Shown here: one piece after another, positions 35,901-43,538 of the stretch
Position numbering within the stretch: position 1 is the stretch's first letter
Layout of the letters: each line of letters begins with the position of its first letter
Assembly (NCBI GenBank): GCA_964394085.1
Contig: CAYMWF010000006.1
Coordinates: forward strand, 39,331-102,219
DNA: 62,889 bases
Reading direction: 5' to 3'
From: CAYMWF01 sp964394085 [NCBI: uncultured Gemmatimonadota bacterium]
GTDB taxonomy: Bacteria > GCA-2686955 > CAYMWF01
Translations under genes and position numbers: made by a program
Notes under the pieces: generated by a model
Seen by the model: the letters and a program-made list of their open reading frames with translations, nothing else
The model's database searches: none
What the model was told of the DNA's origin: nothing

Positions 35901-38145
35901 AGGTGATGTGTTCACTCTTGAACTGGCTCACGAAAATCTCGGCTTTCTTTATACGGATTCTGGGGAAATAAGCAGGGCGTTAAGTCATTTCAACAAGGCG
36001 CGGGAACTGAGCAGAAGGGTGGGGGACAACCGGGGAGAAGTAGTATCTCTATTTTCCCTGGCGAATATCCTGACTCTTATGGGGCAGGAAAAACAGGCGG
36101 ATGAGAATATCGCGCTTGCTCTCGATATGATCGACTCCGTTCGTGACAATACGGTTAAAGCATGTACCTACAAAACCGCCGGTGAACTGCTCGTCAAGAA
36201 GGGAAAATGGGAAGAAGGGCTGACTTATCTTGAACAGAGCATCGACCTTATGAATCAGTACAACCTCGTCAACGATTATGTCGCTCCCATACCATCCAGT
36301 CTGATCGAAGCGATTCTCGGGGATGAATCACGGTTCAACAGTTTTACCGATGCAGATAAACGCCGTTGGATCAGGTACTCGAAAAAACTGCTGAGGAAAG
36401 CCTCTTTGTTGGCCTATCTCTATCCAGCGCACAGGGGCAGGGCCGTCCGGGCCCGGGCGCTGGTCGCCCTCAGAAGCGGAGATCGTTCCCGGGCGCAGCG
36501 CTGTTTCCGCAAATCCGCCGGATTTCTCGAACATTACCAGATGCCGTACGAGCTGGGGTGCACCTTCGAAAGGTGGTCCGAAGCCCTCGACGAAGGAAGC
36601 CCTGAATATGAGGGGGCTGTCCGGCTTTCTGAACGCTGGTTCGGCTCCGTTCTGGCCAGATATGGTTCTCCAACCGTTGACGCCGGAAAACCGGCCGATC
36701 CGATCACCGATTCGGCTGGCGTCCAGGCGGGAAACCTCACCGGCGATCTCCATTCCCTGATCGAAGCGGGCAAGGTCATGAGCGCAACTTTAGACCTCGA
36801 CACGCTTCTCGAGAATATGATGAACCTGGTCATGATTGTCGCGGGAGCGGAGCGGGGTGTCCTGATTGTGAGAAGCCAGGATGGAGCGCCCGAAGTCAAG
36901 GTGATACGCGACAAGACCGGTGCAACCGGAGACGGCGGAACCGACAATATGAGTCGCTCCATCATCAGGAAAGTGATTTCTTCAGGCGAGCCGCTCATGT
37001 TGAGCGATGCAATGGTGGATGAACGGTTCGTAACCAGTCAGAGCGTCATCGATCAGGAGCTGCGTTCGATTATATGTTTTCCCCTCATGGTTCGCAATGA
37101 AGCGCAGGGCGCCATATACCTTGAAAACAATTCCGCTGCAAGCATGTTTACCGAATATCACCTTGATGTCGTCAGGATCTTCGCCGCCCAGTCTTCCATC
37201 GCCCTGGAAAATGTTCAAACGTACAGCGAACTGGACGATTTGAACCGCGAGCTCGAACGAAAGGTAGAGGAGCGTACCGCACAGCTTACCCTCGCGTCTG
37301 AAAACCTCAAGGAAAAGAACCAGGAACTGAGCGAAACCATAGGCGAGCTGAAAACAACCCGGGACAGGATGGTTCAACAGGAAAAGCTCGCATCCCTGGG
37401 TCAAATCGCAGCCGGCGCCACCCATGAAATAAACAATCCCCTTAATTTCATGGAAGCCGGCGCTGCGGCTCTGTTGAAAAAAATCGATAATCTGGGCGGG
37501 GTTTTAGAGAGTCAGGAAAACGGCGACAATGCAGATTTATTGAAGCTTCTCGCCGGTATAAAAGAACTGAGTCTCGTGATAACAAACGGCGGCGAGAGAA
37601 TCAGGAACATTGTAGACAGTTTGTGGAGTTTCTCGAAATTCAAAGAATCCGATAGAGCATATTTTGATGTTCGTGAAGGGATAAAAAGTACCCTTGACCT
37701 TCTGGAACCGACCATCGCCGCCGAAATCAATATCGAAACCAGCCTGGAGGAAGTGCCGCAGATCTACTGCTGCCGGGGTGAGATCAACCAGGTGATTCTC
37801 AATCTTCTGACCAATGCGGTTTTTGCCCTCGATGGCCGGGGAACGATAACGGTCAGTACCTCTTCCGAGGATGACCGGGTCCGGATTTTAATAAGCGATA
37901 CCGGAAAAGGTATTGATGAAAGTATAATAAACAGGATATTCGATCCGTTTTTTACTACACGGGAAGTCGGTGAAGGAACCGGGCTCGGTCTTTCCATCTG
38001 CATGGGGGTTGTGGAGGCGCACGGAGGAGCCATAAAGGTGCGGAGTACGCCGGGGGAAGGTTCCGAATTCGAGGTTGTTCTGCCTGAAAAGGGTGAAAAG
38101 TCGTTTGCTGAACCGGTGCCGGCAGCCACTGAAGAGCCGGCTTGA
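32926..38145 (+). CDS. Ser/Thr kinase-AAA-TPR-GAF-histidine kinase fusion
   Basis: A very large cytoplasmic sensor of 1739 residues. Domains in order: eukaryotic-type Ser/Thr kinase (about 6-275: K41, catalytic D135 in HLDLKPEN, D154 of DFG); AAA/STAND ATPase (P-loop G333-EAGSGK-S340; Walker B LVMIFDD ending at 459); TPR helices (about 700-1270); GAF (about 1280-1435); coiled coil; HisKA with H1500 in ATHEINNP; and HATPase (N-box near 1626, DTGKGID, GTGLGLSI). All key residues of both kinases are present. This matches the rare bifunctional Ser/Thr-His kinases known in cyanobacteria. The start is GTG. The partner receiver-kinase begins 20 bases downstream. Confidence 0.9.
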   Translation: MKQGDRFGRYSIRRKIGKGGMSSIFTAIDTSRPDEREVAVKLLDKFSTSNLTRDFLSWQRELEVLARLDHENIVKLVDIGKQEDRYYLVMEYIDGETLDKRMIGEQLQPAVVLEVTRQIVSALQYAHRRGIAHLDLKPENIIIDSGTGVAKVLDFGLARFQKSGGEATSSSVSGTFQYMAPEQIRSETSLIGPSSDLYSLGTVVFEMLAGRKPFDQKDSGALIRAKASGQAVSLRESVPGLPGALYRIVDTMLEPDTKKRYSSSDSLAADLERCIASMEAGQADFDFIPGSETATVFKGEEKSVVGRTGEIRSFKRLLNRSFSGIGRIVFITGEAGSGKSRLAREFASVAGKYGGLTIQGRCSSYTKNIPYYSLLSALSEYIESEQQYREKDRTKGNDPGFGEAADDCERLLKLLIEGEGSENLGLEADKGAERYFSLLLNVLAEIASSERPLVMIFDDIHWADQATLALLERLAGQVGNLPIIVAAVYRNDEADPDGLLMQMVNRVGEEALFLELQPLKQQEMATLYGNILDAPVENSDLLDKILGEHAAGLPFKVISLLDVFVSDRVLFKLDGTWVIDREKLDEFISRGLPASFVPRVMNRLNPEVRDMLTWGAVSGREFDSEFLVALTNDSLKDTEEGLEEGVRSGVLRGSPGKEYSFAHESYREYLLEQLEKKELRIRHERVARLMEENGDGEDNRLVPAIAEHYVRGLDSVKALEYCMKAAELAASAHAAESALSYHRKALILLKHGPCREQVDTREIEFKIRRGFAESYAETGKYDDSFEQYGLAYDLASSAVEKAWIEGGRAVLYLMKGELEAAAARMEKALKFLDIRMPKSRGETAISILGSIVALSIQSLAAKLGSGRKAKFKADQASLSIVLLNKLAFIYFFFDAMRALATHLVAFRISDRTADCREKAETYGHHGPAICSVGLSSRALRFAQRSIDVAEGVGDTGSLMQSAFFAGVCNQYLGHKEKGLVHLRRSVELYSQTGDVFTLELAHENLGFLYTDSGEISRALSHFNKARELSRRVGDNRGEVVSLFSLANILTLMGQEKQADENIALALDMIDSVRDNTVKACTYKTAGELLVKKGKWEEGLTYLEQSIDLMNQYNLVNDYVAPIPSSLIEAILGDESRFNSFTDADKRRWIRYSKKLLRKASLLAYLYPAHRGRAVRARALVALRSGDRSRAQRCFRKSAGFLEHYQMPYELGCTFERWSEALDEGSPEYEGAVRLSERWFGSVLARYGSPTVDAGKPADPITDSAGVQAGNLTGDLHSLIEAGKVMSATLDLDTLLENMMNLVMIVAGAERGVLIVRSQDGAPEVKVIRDKTGATGDGGTDNMSRSIIRKVISSGEPLMLSDAMVDERFVTSQSVIDQELRSIICFPLMVRNEAQGAIYLENNSAASMFTEYHLDVVRIFAAQSSIALENVQTYSELDDLNRELERKVEERTAQLTLASENLKEKNQELSETIGELKTTRDRMVQQEKLASLGQIAAGATHEINNPLNFMEAGAAALLKKIDNLGGVLESQENGDNADLLKLLAGIKELSLVITNGGERIRNIVDSLWSFSKFKESDRAYFDVREGIKSTLDLLEPTIAAEINIETSLEEVPQIYCCRGEINQVILNLLTNAVFALDGRGTITVSTSSEDDRVRILISDTGKGIDESIINRIFDPFFTTREVGEGTGLGLSICMGVVEAHGGAIKVRSTPGEGSEFEVVLPEKGEKSFAEPVPAATEEPA

Positions 38146-38164
38146 ACTGCACGGGAGAGCTTCC

Positions 38165-39313
38165 ATGGAGAAGCCGGAATTACTGATAGTCGATGACGAG
38201 GTGAACACACTTATAGTGTTCAAAAGTTTCCTCGAGGACAATTACTGCGTTCAGACGGCGGAAAATGCCGGTGATGCGCTTGAAATTTTCGAGAAGGATA
38301 AAATCGATCTCGTTATTGCGGATCAACGTATGCCCGGAATGAGCGGAGTCGATATGCTCTGTCGCATGAAAGAACTCAATCCCGACTGTATCCGCATCAT
38401 TCTCACGGCATACGCGGATTTCAGCGCTGTTCTGCAGGCGGTGAACGAGGGAGATGTCTATAAATTCGTATTAAAGCCCTGGAACCTGGATGAAATGAGC
38501 TCAACCATAAAACAGGCCCTGGAGCATCTCGAATCTATCAGGGCCCGGGAACGGCTCCTTATGGAGCTGTACGAAAAAAACAAGGAGCTGAAGAAAACCG
38601 CGGAAGAACTGGCAAGCGCACAGGATGCGTTGATAAACACCGAAAAAATCGCAGTGGTCGGTAAACTCGCGGGTTCGCTGGTGCACGAGATTTCAAACCA
38701 TATGACCACCATCTATTTCGTGGACAGGATCGCTCAGAAGTATAAGAACGACGAGGAGCTGCAGGCCTTTACCGACAGTATAAAGAACCTGAACGCCACA
38801 GTATCGGGCATGCTGGAGGTCTACAGGCATTACGCTTCGTCGGGAATCCTGCATTTACGCAAGCGCGCCTGCGATCTGAATGAGGTTGTCAATGAGGCGG
38901 TATCGATCGCATGTAATACTTCAGCCGCAAAAGGCAGGTTGATAACCTTCGAACCGGTTTCAAAAGTCGAAGCGCAGGTGGATAAGCAGAAAGTGATGCA
39001 GGTGCTTATCAACCTTATCAAAAATGCGGCCTTCGCCACGAGTGAACAAAACGGCAGGGTCGAATTAAGTATCGAAGACCGGAATGAAGGGGCTGTCATC
39101 AGAGTATCCGACAATGGAAGCGGAATCCCGGCTGATGTTCAGGAGCGGATATGGGAGCCTTTCTTTTCAACCAAGGGCGATTCCGGACTTGGACTGGGGC
39201 TCGAAATATGTAAAACCTTTATCGAAGGTCATGGAGGTATCATAGATTTCATCTCTTCCCCTGATGAGGGAACCACTTTTTCCATCTTCTTCCCTAAAGA
39301 AACCGAATATTAG
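38165..39313 (+). CDS. receiver-histidine kinase, partner of the double kinase
   Basis: A 382-residue protein in reversed order: an N-terminal receiver (D10, D11, phospho-acceptor D53 in ADQRMPG, K in FVLKPW), a coiled coil, then HisKA with H174 in VHEISNHM and a HATPase domain (NLIKNAAFA, DNGSGIP, GLGLGLEI). It probably takes phosphate from H1500 of the upstream kinase and relays it by its own histidine. No DNA-binding output exists in the operon, so the final target is elsewhere. ATG 38165 has GGGAGAG; the frame open to 38075 overlaps the upstream gene and is not used. Confidence 0.87.
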   Translation: MEKPELLIVDDEVNTLIVFKSFLEDNYCVQTAENAGDALEIFEKDKIDLVIADQRMPGMSGVDMLCRMKELNPDCIRIILTAYADFSAVLQAVNEGDVYKFVLKPWNLDEMSSTIKQALEHLESIRARERLLMELYEKNKELKKTAEELASAQDALINTEKIAVVGKLAGSLVHEISNHMTTIYFVDRIAQKYKNDEELQAFTDSIKNLNATVSGMLEVYRHYASSGILHLRKRACDLNEVVNEAVSIACNTSAAKGRLITFEPVSKVEAQVDKQKVMQVLINLIKNAAFATSEQNGRVELSIEDRNEGAVIRVSDNGSGIPADVQERIWEPFFSTKGDSGLGLGLEICKTFIEGHGGIIDFISSPDEGTTFSIFFPKETEY

Positions 39314-39440
39314 AACTGGTGACTTCCGGGGCCGTGCGTTTATCCCCGATGCACTGAACCAGGGTTTGAGAAGGGAGAAAATGCAGGAGACGGGATTCTT
39401 CGGCGGCTCGGTGGTTCACCGCAGGCAGTTGGACAGTAAA

Positions 39441-39480
39441 AAGGAGCCCGGCATGTGATACCGGGCTCCTTCAGTTTTTT
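39441..39480 (+). terminator. rho-independent terminator
   Basis: Perfect 11-bp stem AAGGAGCCCGG (39441-39451) and CCGGGCTCCTT (39461-39471), followed by CAG and six T. It ends the kinase operon, just before a convergent gene. Confidence 0.88.
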
Positions 39481-39490
39481 ATGTAATATT

Positions 39491-40540
39491 CTATCTGAAG
39501 TTGATTACCAGGCTCAGTGAAGCGGCCGGGTATTTGGATACTGTATAGTCGAATACGATCCTGGTGAAGGGGATCAGGTTCAGAGATAGACCCGCATTGG
39601 CGCGCACACCGTTTTCCCCGTCGATGGAGTAGCTGATTTCCTCCTCATCCGGCGTGCCTTCTTCGTAGATATAGGTCATTTCGAGATTTGAGATATCATA
39701 TCCCAGGCCGCCGAACAGGGTGATGAAAGGCAGATCCTTGCTTACAGCGGCGTTCAGGTTGATATGGTTCGATTCGAGCACCGTTCCCACTTTCAGACTC
39801 TGGTAGGCCGCCATCACCGCGATGTCCACGGGGCAGAGCGGGATGTACTGGCTGATCGAATGCCTGGCGCCGAAACCGACGAAACCGATCTCGAACCCTC
39901 CGCCGAGGTCGGTCGCGGGAAAGAATCTGAGCATCAGATCGGTACCGAACCCGACCCCCAGACTCGCCTGGGGAAAAGCGAGCGGTATGAATCCCAGATC
40001 GACTCCGGCCAATGCGGGCATGATATTTACTATATCTTCGGCCACCGCTTCGATATGCGGCTGGAGATCCGCGATTTCCGCAGGAGTCAGACCGATTTCA
40101 TCAGCCAGTGCGGTTTCCAGAACAGCTATGGTGTTATCTTTGGAAAGAGGATTCACGGCCTCTTTGCTTCCGAGTACGGTTGGAATATCCTCGTCATTTG
40201 CGCATCCATTCAAGTCGATGGTGACCGTGTACCCCTCGATAGTGAAGGTTTCGGATTCGGGCAATACGAACTCGAAGGTTTTCGCATCGTCCGGTACCAG
40301 GACAGTGACAGCTTTCAGCCCTATATCGAATCCGAAAAGGCTGTGCACCTCGGCTGAATGATAAAGGCCGGTATTCAAATCGATGGAGACCGAATTGACC
40401 AGGGGCTGCATGTATAACGTGCCGTTTTCTTCCAGCAGTTTTCCCAGATCTTCTTCAAAGTCAGCCTGGGATGCGGATGCGGCGAATAGAACGATACACA
40501 TCATCGAAACAATCGAGATACCGGTTGAATTTGCTTTCAT
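39491..40540 (-). CDS. outer-membrane beta-barrel-like protein
   Basis: A 349-residue exported protein with signal peptide (MCIVLFAASASQA). The N-terminal half opens with FEEDLGKLLEENGTLYMQPLV. The second half alternates aromatic and small residues as in a beta barrel and ends in a terminal aromatic strand (SLSLVINFR). The overall layout resembles the DUF6588 family of outer-membrane proteins, but that match is from memory of pattern and needs a search. ATG 40540 follows GGAGGTG. Function is unknown. It is downstream of ndk by 100 bases on the same strand and may be cotranscribed. Confidence 0.7.
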   Translation of the reverse strand: MKANSTGISIVSMMCIVLFAASASQADFEEDLGKLLEENGTLYMQPLVNSVSIDLNTGLYHSAEVHSLFGFDIGLKAVTVLVPDDAKTFEFVLPESETFTIEGYTVTIDLNGCANDEDIPTVLGSKEAVNPLSKDNTIAVLETALADEIGLTPAEIADLQPHIEAVAEDIVNIMPALAGVDLGFIPLAFPQASLGVGFGTDLMLRFFPATDLGGGFEIGFVGFGARHSISQYIPLCPVDIAVMAAYQSLKVGTVLESNHINLNAAVSKDLPFITLFGGLGYDISNLEMTYIYEEGTPDEEEISYSIDGENGVRANAGLSLNLIPFTRIVFDYTVSKYPAASLSLVINFR

Positions 40541-40640
40541 TCTTACACCTCCGTGTTGTTACAAACCCCTGAGATCTTTCGGCAGGCAACATTTATTCGA
40601 CAGCGGCGCCTGAGCGCGCCGGTCGATTCAGCCGTGCGGA

Positions 40641-41102
40641 TCAATCGTCCGAACCGCTTGCGAAAACCTTGTCCCGGTCAATCTCGAGGATATCACTTCC
40701 TCTGAAGAAATAGAAGACCTCATAATCGGCGTTCTCAGGCGAATCCGAGCCGTGGGCGGCGTTTTTGGTGAGAGAATGGCCCAGATCCCTTCTGATGGTG
40801 CCCGGTTCGGCTTTTGCCGGGTCGGTGGCCCCCATCACCCTTCTCCAGCGGGGCACGGCATCTTCTCCCTCGAGTACCATAAGAATGCTCGGACCCGAAG
40901 TCATATAGTCGATGAGCACGTCGAAAAACGGCTTGCCCTTGTGCACGTAATAAAAACCTTCGGCTTTACGTCGGTCCATGTGCTGCATGTTCACCGCGAC
41001 TATCACGAGGCCTTCCCGTTCTATGCGTCTGATTATCTCGCCGATATGCCCGGAAGCCACGGCATCCGGTTTTATGATTGCAAGGGTTCTCTCCATTTTC
41101 AT
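40641..41102 (-). CDS. nucleoside diphosphate kinase
   Basis: Transfers the gamma-phosphate of ATP to nucleoside diphosphates through a phosphohistidine. The 153-residue protein has the complete active site: TLAIIKPDAV, and N-A-A-H117-G-S-D-S with the catalytic histidine. Other ligand residues (K11, R87/R88, R104, N114) are at their usual spacing. The C-terminal tail is about ten residues longer than the E. coli enzyme. ATG 41102 has GGAG eight bases upstream. Cytoplasmic housekeeping gene. Confidence 0.95.
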   Translation of the reverse strand: MKMERTLAIIKPDAVASGHIGEIIRRIEREGLVIVAVNMQHMDRRKAEGFYYVHKGKPFFDVLIDYMTSGPSILMVLEGEDAVPRWRRVMGATDPAKAEPGTIRRDLGHSLTKNAAHGSDSPENADYEVFYFFRGSDILEIDRDKVFASGSDD

Positions 41103-41399
41103 TTAAAGATCTCCTAATCAAATAACTTCGTCTGAGTGTTCAGAATAAACAGCTTTGCAGAATCCGTGCCCGTCCCGCATGGGAAGCTTCACCCAGGGTC
41201 ATCGGCGGTTCAGCCAAACTGGGAAGAACGATAATATACGGAGATCCCGGTGGATAATTCAATAAAAACCGGTTTCGGTCGATATTTCCTCGATCATCCG
41301 GAATATTCTTGACCGGAGGCCCTGTTTCCTTCGACAATGCTTCAGCCCGCGGGGGATAGGGTGAAACACCGGTTGCGGTGAGAAACCGGAGACGATAAG
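41103..41399. other. divergent intergenic region
   Basis: Separates ndk from the acyl-CoA-binding protein gene, transcribed away from each other. It presumably carries both promoters, but no strong sigma-70 match stood out and no gene is present. Confidence 0.4.
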
Positions 41400-41663
41400 A
41401 TGGATAATGATCTGAAAACTCGTTTCGAAAAGGCGGCAGAGGATGTGGTTGCTCTCGACAAGCGTCCTGATAATGCGACGCTGCTGCAGCTTTACGCACT
41501 CTTTAAACAGGCGACCGAAGGAGACGTAACCGGGAAACGGCCGGGTTTCACGGATATTATCAATCGTGCCAAATTCGATGCCTGGAAGAGTTTCGCGTCA
41601 ACACCTCCTGATCAGGCGAAACAGAGCTACATCGATCTTGTCGAGGAGCTGAAGAAAGCTTGA
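41400..41663 (+). CDS. acyl-CoA-binding protein (ACBP)
   Basis: An 87-residue four-helix protein that binds long-chain acyl-CoA. The family core is clear: FEKAAEDV near the start, the acyl-CoA-contacting L-Y-A-L-F-K-Q-A-T-x-G-D, RPGF, FDAWKSF, and AKQSYIDLVEELKK at the C-terminus. Length is that of the classic eukaryotic protein. ACBP is common in eukaryotes but sporadic in bacteria, so lateral origin is possible. ATG 41400 is preceded by GGAG. A hairpin follows the stop codon. Its substrate pool would overlap that of the acyl reductase cluster at 29-33 kb. Confidence 0.9.
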   Translation: MDNDLKTRFEKAAEDVVALDKRPDNATLLQLYALFKQATEGDVTGKRPGFTDIINRAKFDAWKSFASTPPDQAKQSYIDLVEELKKA

Positions 41664-41666
41664 ATC

Positions 41667-41703
41667 CTTCCCGTCGTAACGGTCGATCAACGGCGACGGG
41701 AAG
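41667..41703 (+). terminator. possible terminator or attenuator
   Basis: 10-bp stem CTTCCCGTCG (41667-41676) and CGACGGGAAG (41694-41703) with a 17-base loop, directly behind the ACBP gene. There is no strong U-tract, so read-through into the phosphatase operon is possible. Confidence 0.45.
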
Positions 41704-41726
41704 CTGAGCTTTCACGCGGGCTGAAA

Positions 41727-43538
41727 ATGAAAAAACCGCAAAATTCATACGGCGGGGGCCGCGCTCTCGTCAACAGGATGATCACCGAGTGTCGCAGGCT
41801 GCAGGATCTGTTCGACATATCCTATCAGCTCAATGCGATTCTCGATCGTGAGAAGCTGCGGGATCGAATCCTGGACATTGCCATGCGCCGCACCTCCGCG
41901 TCCTGCGGATTACTGCTGGTCCGAACCGGAAAAAGCGCATACAAACTCCAGGCCGGGAAAGGCACGAAACTGGCCGGGAATCGAACCGGCATTCTGGAGA
42001 TTGCGGATTTTCCGGCCGAACCTCTTTTGATAGGCGGCAGAGCAAAAAAAACGAATAAGAAAAAGGACGGATGGCACAATACACTCACCGCCGCCGGAAT
42101 CGAAATCTTGATACCGATGACCGTATCAAACCGTCCCCTCGCTTTATTATGCCTTGGTTCCCGGCGGAGGGGGCGGCCGTTCGACAGCACGCTTCGCGAC
42201 TTCCTGGAAACCATGGCCACAACTGCCGCCATCGCTCTGACGAACTCCCTGGCTGTAGATGAAATCCGGCGTCTCAACCTTGAACTGGATAGAAAGGTCC
42301 GCGAACAGGAAAGCGTATTTACAATCGCGACCCAGATTGCCGCTCATTTCGAGATTCCCCGCATCATGGACTCAATGTCCACAGCCATCCGCGAAAGGCT
42401 CGGAATCGATCTCTTCTTTCTTTGCCGGCAGGAAGGAACAAGCCCCGTTCTGGAGACTGTTTCGGGCATAGCCGGGGATACTCTTTCCAGCCGGGTGAAT
42501 TTTGAAGAAACAATGAACGAGATGCGAAGGCTCAATCGAACCGTGCATATATCCGCAGGTGAGAAAAATGGAGTTTTCGCCCAGCTCGATGAAGCGGGTT
42601 TTACAGTCGCATTACCACTCCACACAGGAGCTGACGTTACCGGCTTTCTTTGTGTTGGTGAAAAACGCGTTGCAACAGGTTCGGAGGATGTCGGCGGCAG
42701 GGAAGCGCCTTCACCGGATGACCTTATTTTTCTTGAAACGATCGGGTCCCAGGTAGCGGCCGCCCTTGAAAACGCCAGCCTCTTCCGGCAGGCCGTTGAA
42801 AAAGAGAGGATTCTCGAGGATTTGAATATTGCCGCGGGCATCCAGGAGAAGCTGCTCCCTGCAGGACTCCCCTCGATGAAAAAATTCGATATTTCCGCCC
42901 ACACCCGTTCCTGCCTCGAAGTTGGCGGAGATTACCTCGATTTCATTGAACTGAAAAACAACAGGATTCTGGTCGCCATCGGAGATGTCACGGGGAAAGG
43001 GGTATCCGCGGCCCTTCTCATGTCGAATCTCCAGGCGGGGCTGCATATCCTGGCGGATGAATCGATCAATCTCGCGACCGCCGCAACCCGTCTCAACAAC
43101 CTGATAACGCGGAATACCGAGCCGGAGCGGTTCGTAACTTTCTTTTTCGGGATACTCGATGATAACGATGGAAGTTTCGAATATATCAATGCCGGGCATA
43201 ACCCGCCTTTGATGATCCTGAGGGATGACCGGATCGAGGAGCTGAAAACAGGGGGGATCCTTCTCGGAGTGCTTGAAAATATCGAATATTCATGCGGAAA
43301 GGTTCGTTTCAACCCCGGAGATCTGCTCGTAATGTATACGGACGGGGTATCGGAGAGTGCGAATCCCGATGGTCTGGAGTTCGCTACCGAGGGGATCCTT
43401 CGAACGGTTATCGCGCACCGGACCGGGTCTGCCGCAAAGATCAGGGAAGCCGTTGAAGAAGCCGTGGTCAGGCATAACGCCGGCAACCCGCCCGCAGACG
43501 ACATGACGCTGGTGGTAATAATGCGGGGTGAAGAATGA
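41727..43538 (+). CDS. GAF-GAF-SpoIIE/RsbU-type PP2C phosphatase
   Basis: A 603-residue cytoplasmic signalling phosphatase. Two GAF-like sensory domains (about 25-185 and 215-370) joined by a coiled coil precede a PP2C domain of the SpoIIE/RsbU type (about 395-600). Metal-binding signatures are VGGDYLDF, IGDVTGKG, TDGVSES and ADDMTLVV. Such enzymes dephosphorylate anti-sigma-factor antagonists in partner-switching cascades, but no STAS antagonist or RsbW-like kinase is in this window. Its stop overlaps the next start by ATGA, so it is cotranslated with an exported protein. That is unusual and suggests it controls or reports on the envelope system downstream. Confidence 0.87.
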   Translation: MKKPQNSYGGGRALVNRMITECRRLQDLFDISYQLNAILDREKLRDRILDIAMRRTSASCGLLLVRTGKSAYKLQAGKGTKLAGNRTGILEIADFPAEPLLIGGRAKKTNKKKDGWHNTLTAAGIEILIPMTVSNRPLALLCLGSRRRGRPFDSTLRDFLETMATTAAIALTNSLAVDEIRRLNLELDRKVREQESVFTIATQIAAHFEIPRIMDSMSTAIRERLGIDLFFLCRQEGTSPVLETVSGIAGDTLSSRVNFEETMNEMRRLNRTVHISAGEKNGVFAQLDEAGFTVALPLHTGADVTGFLCVGEKRVATGSEDVGGREAPSPDDLIFLETIGSQVAAALENASLFRQAVEKERILEDLNIAAGIQEKLLPAGLPSMKKFDISAHTRSCLEVGGDYLDFIELKNNRILVAIGDVTGKGVSAALLMSNLQAGLHILADESINLATAATRLNNLITRNTEPERFVTFFFGILDDNDGSFEYINAGHNPPLMILRDDRIEELKTGGILLGVLENIEYSCGKVRFNPGDLLVMYTDGVSESANPDGLEFATEGILRTVIAHRTGSAAKIREAVEEAVVRHNAGNPPADDMTLVVIMRGEE

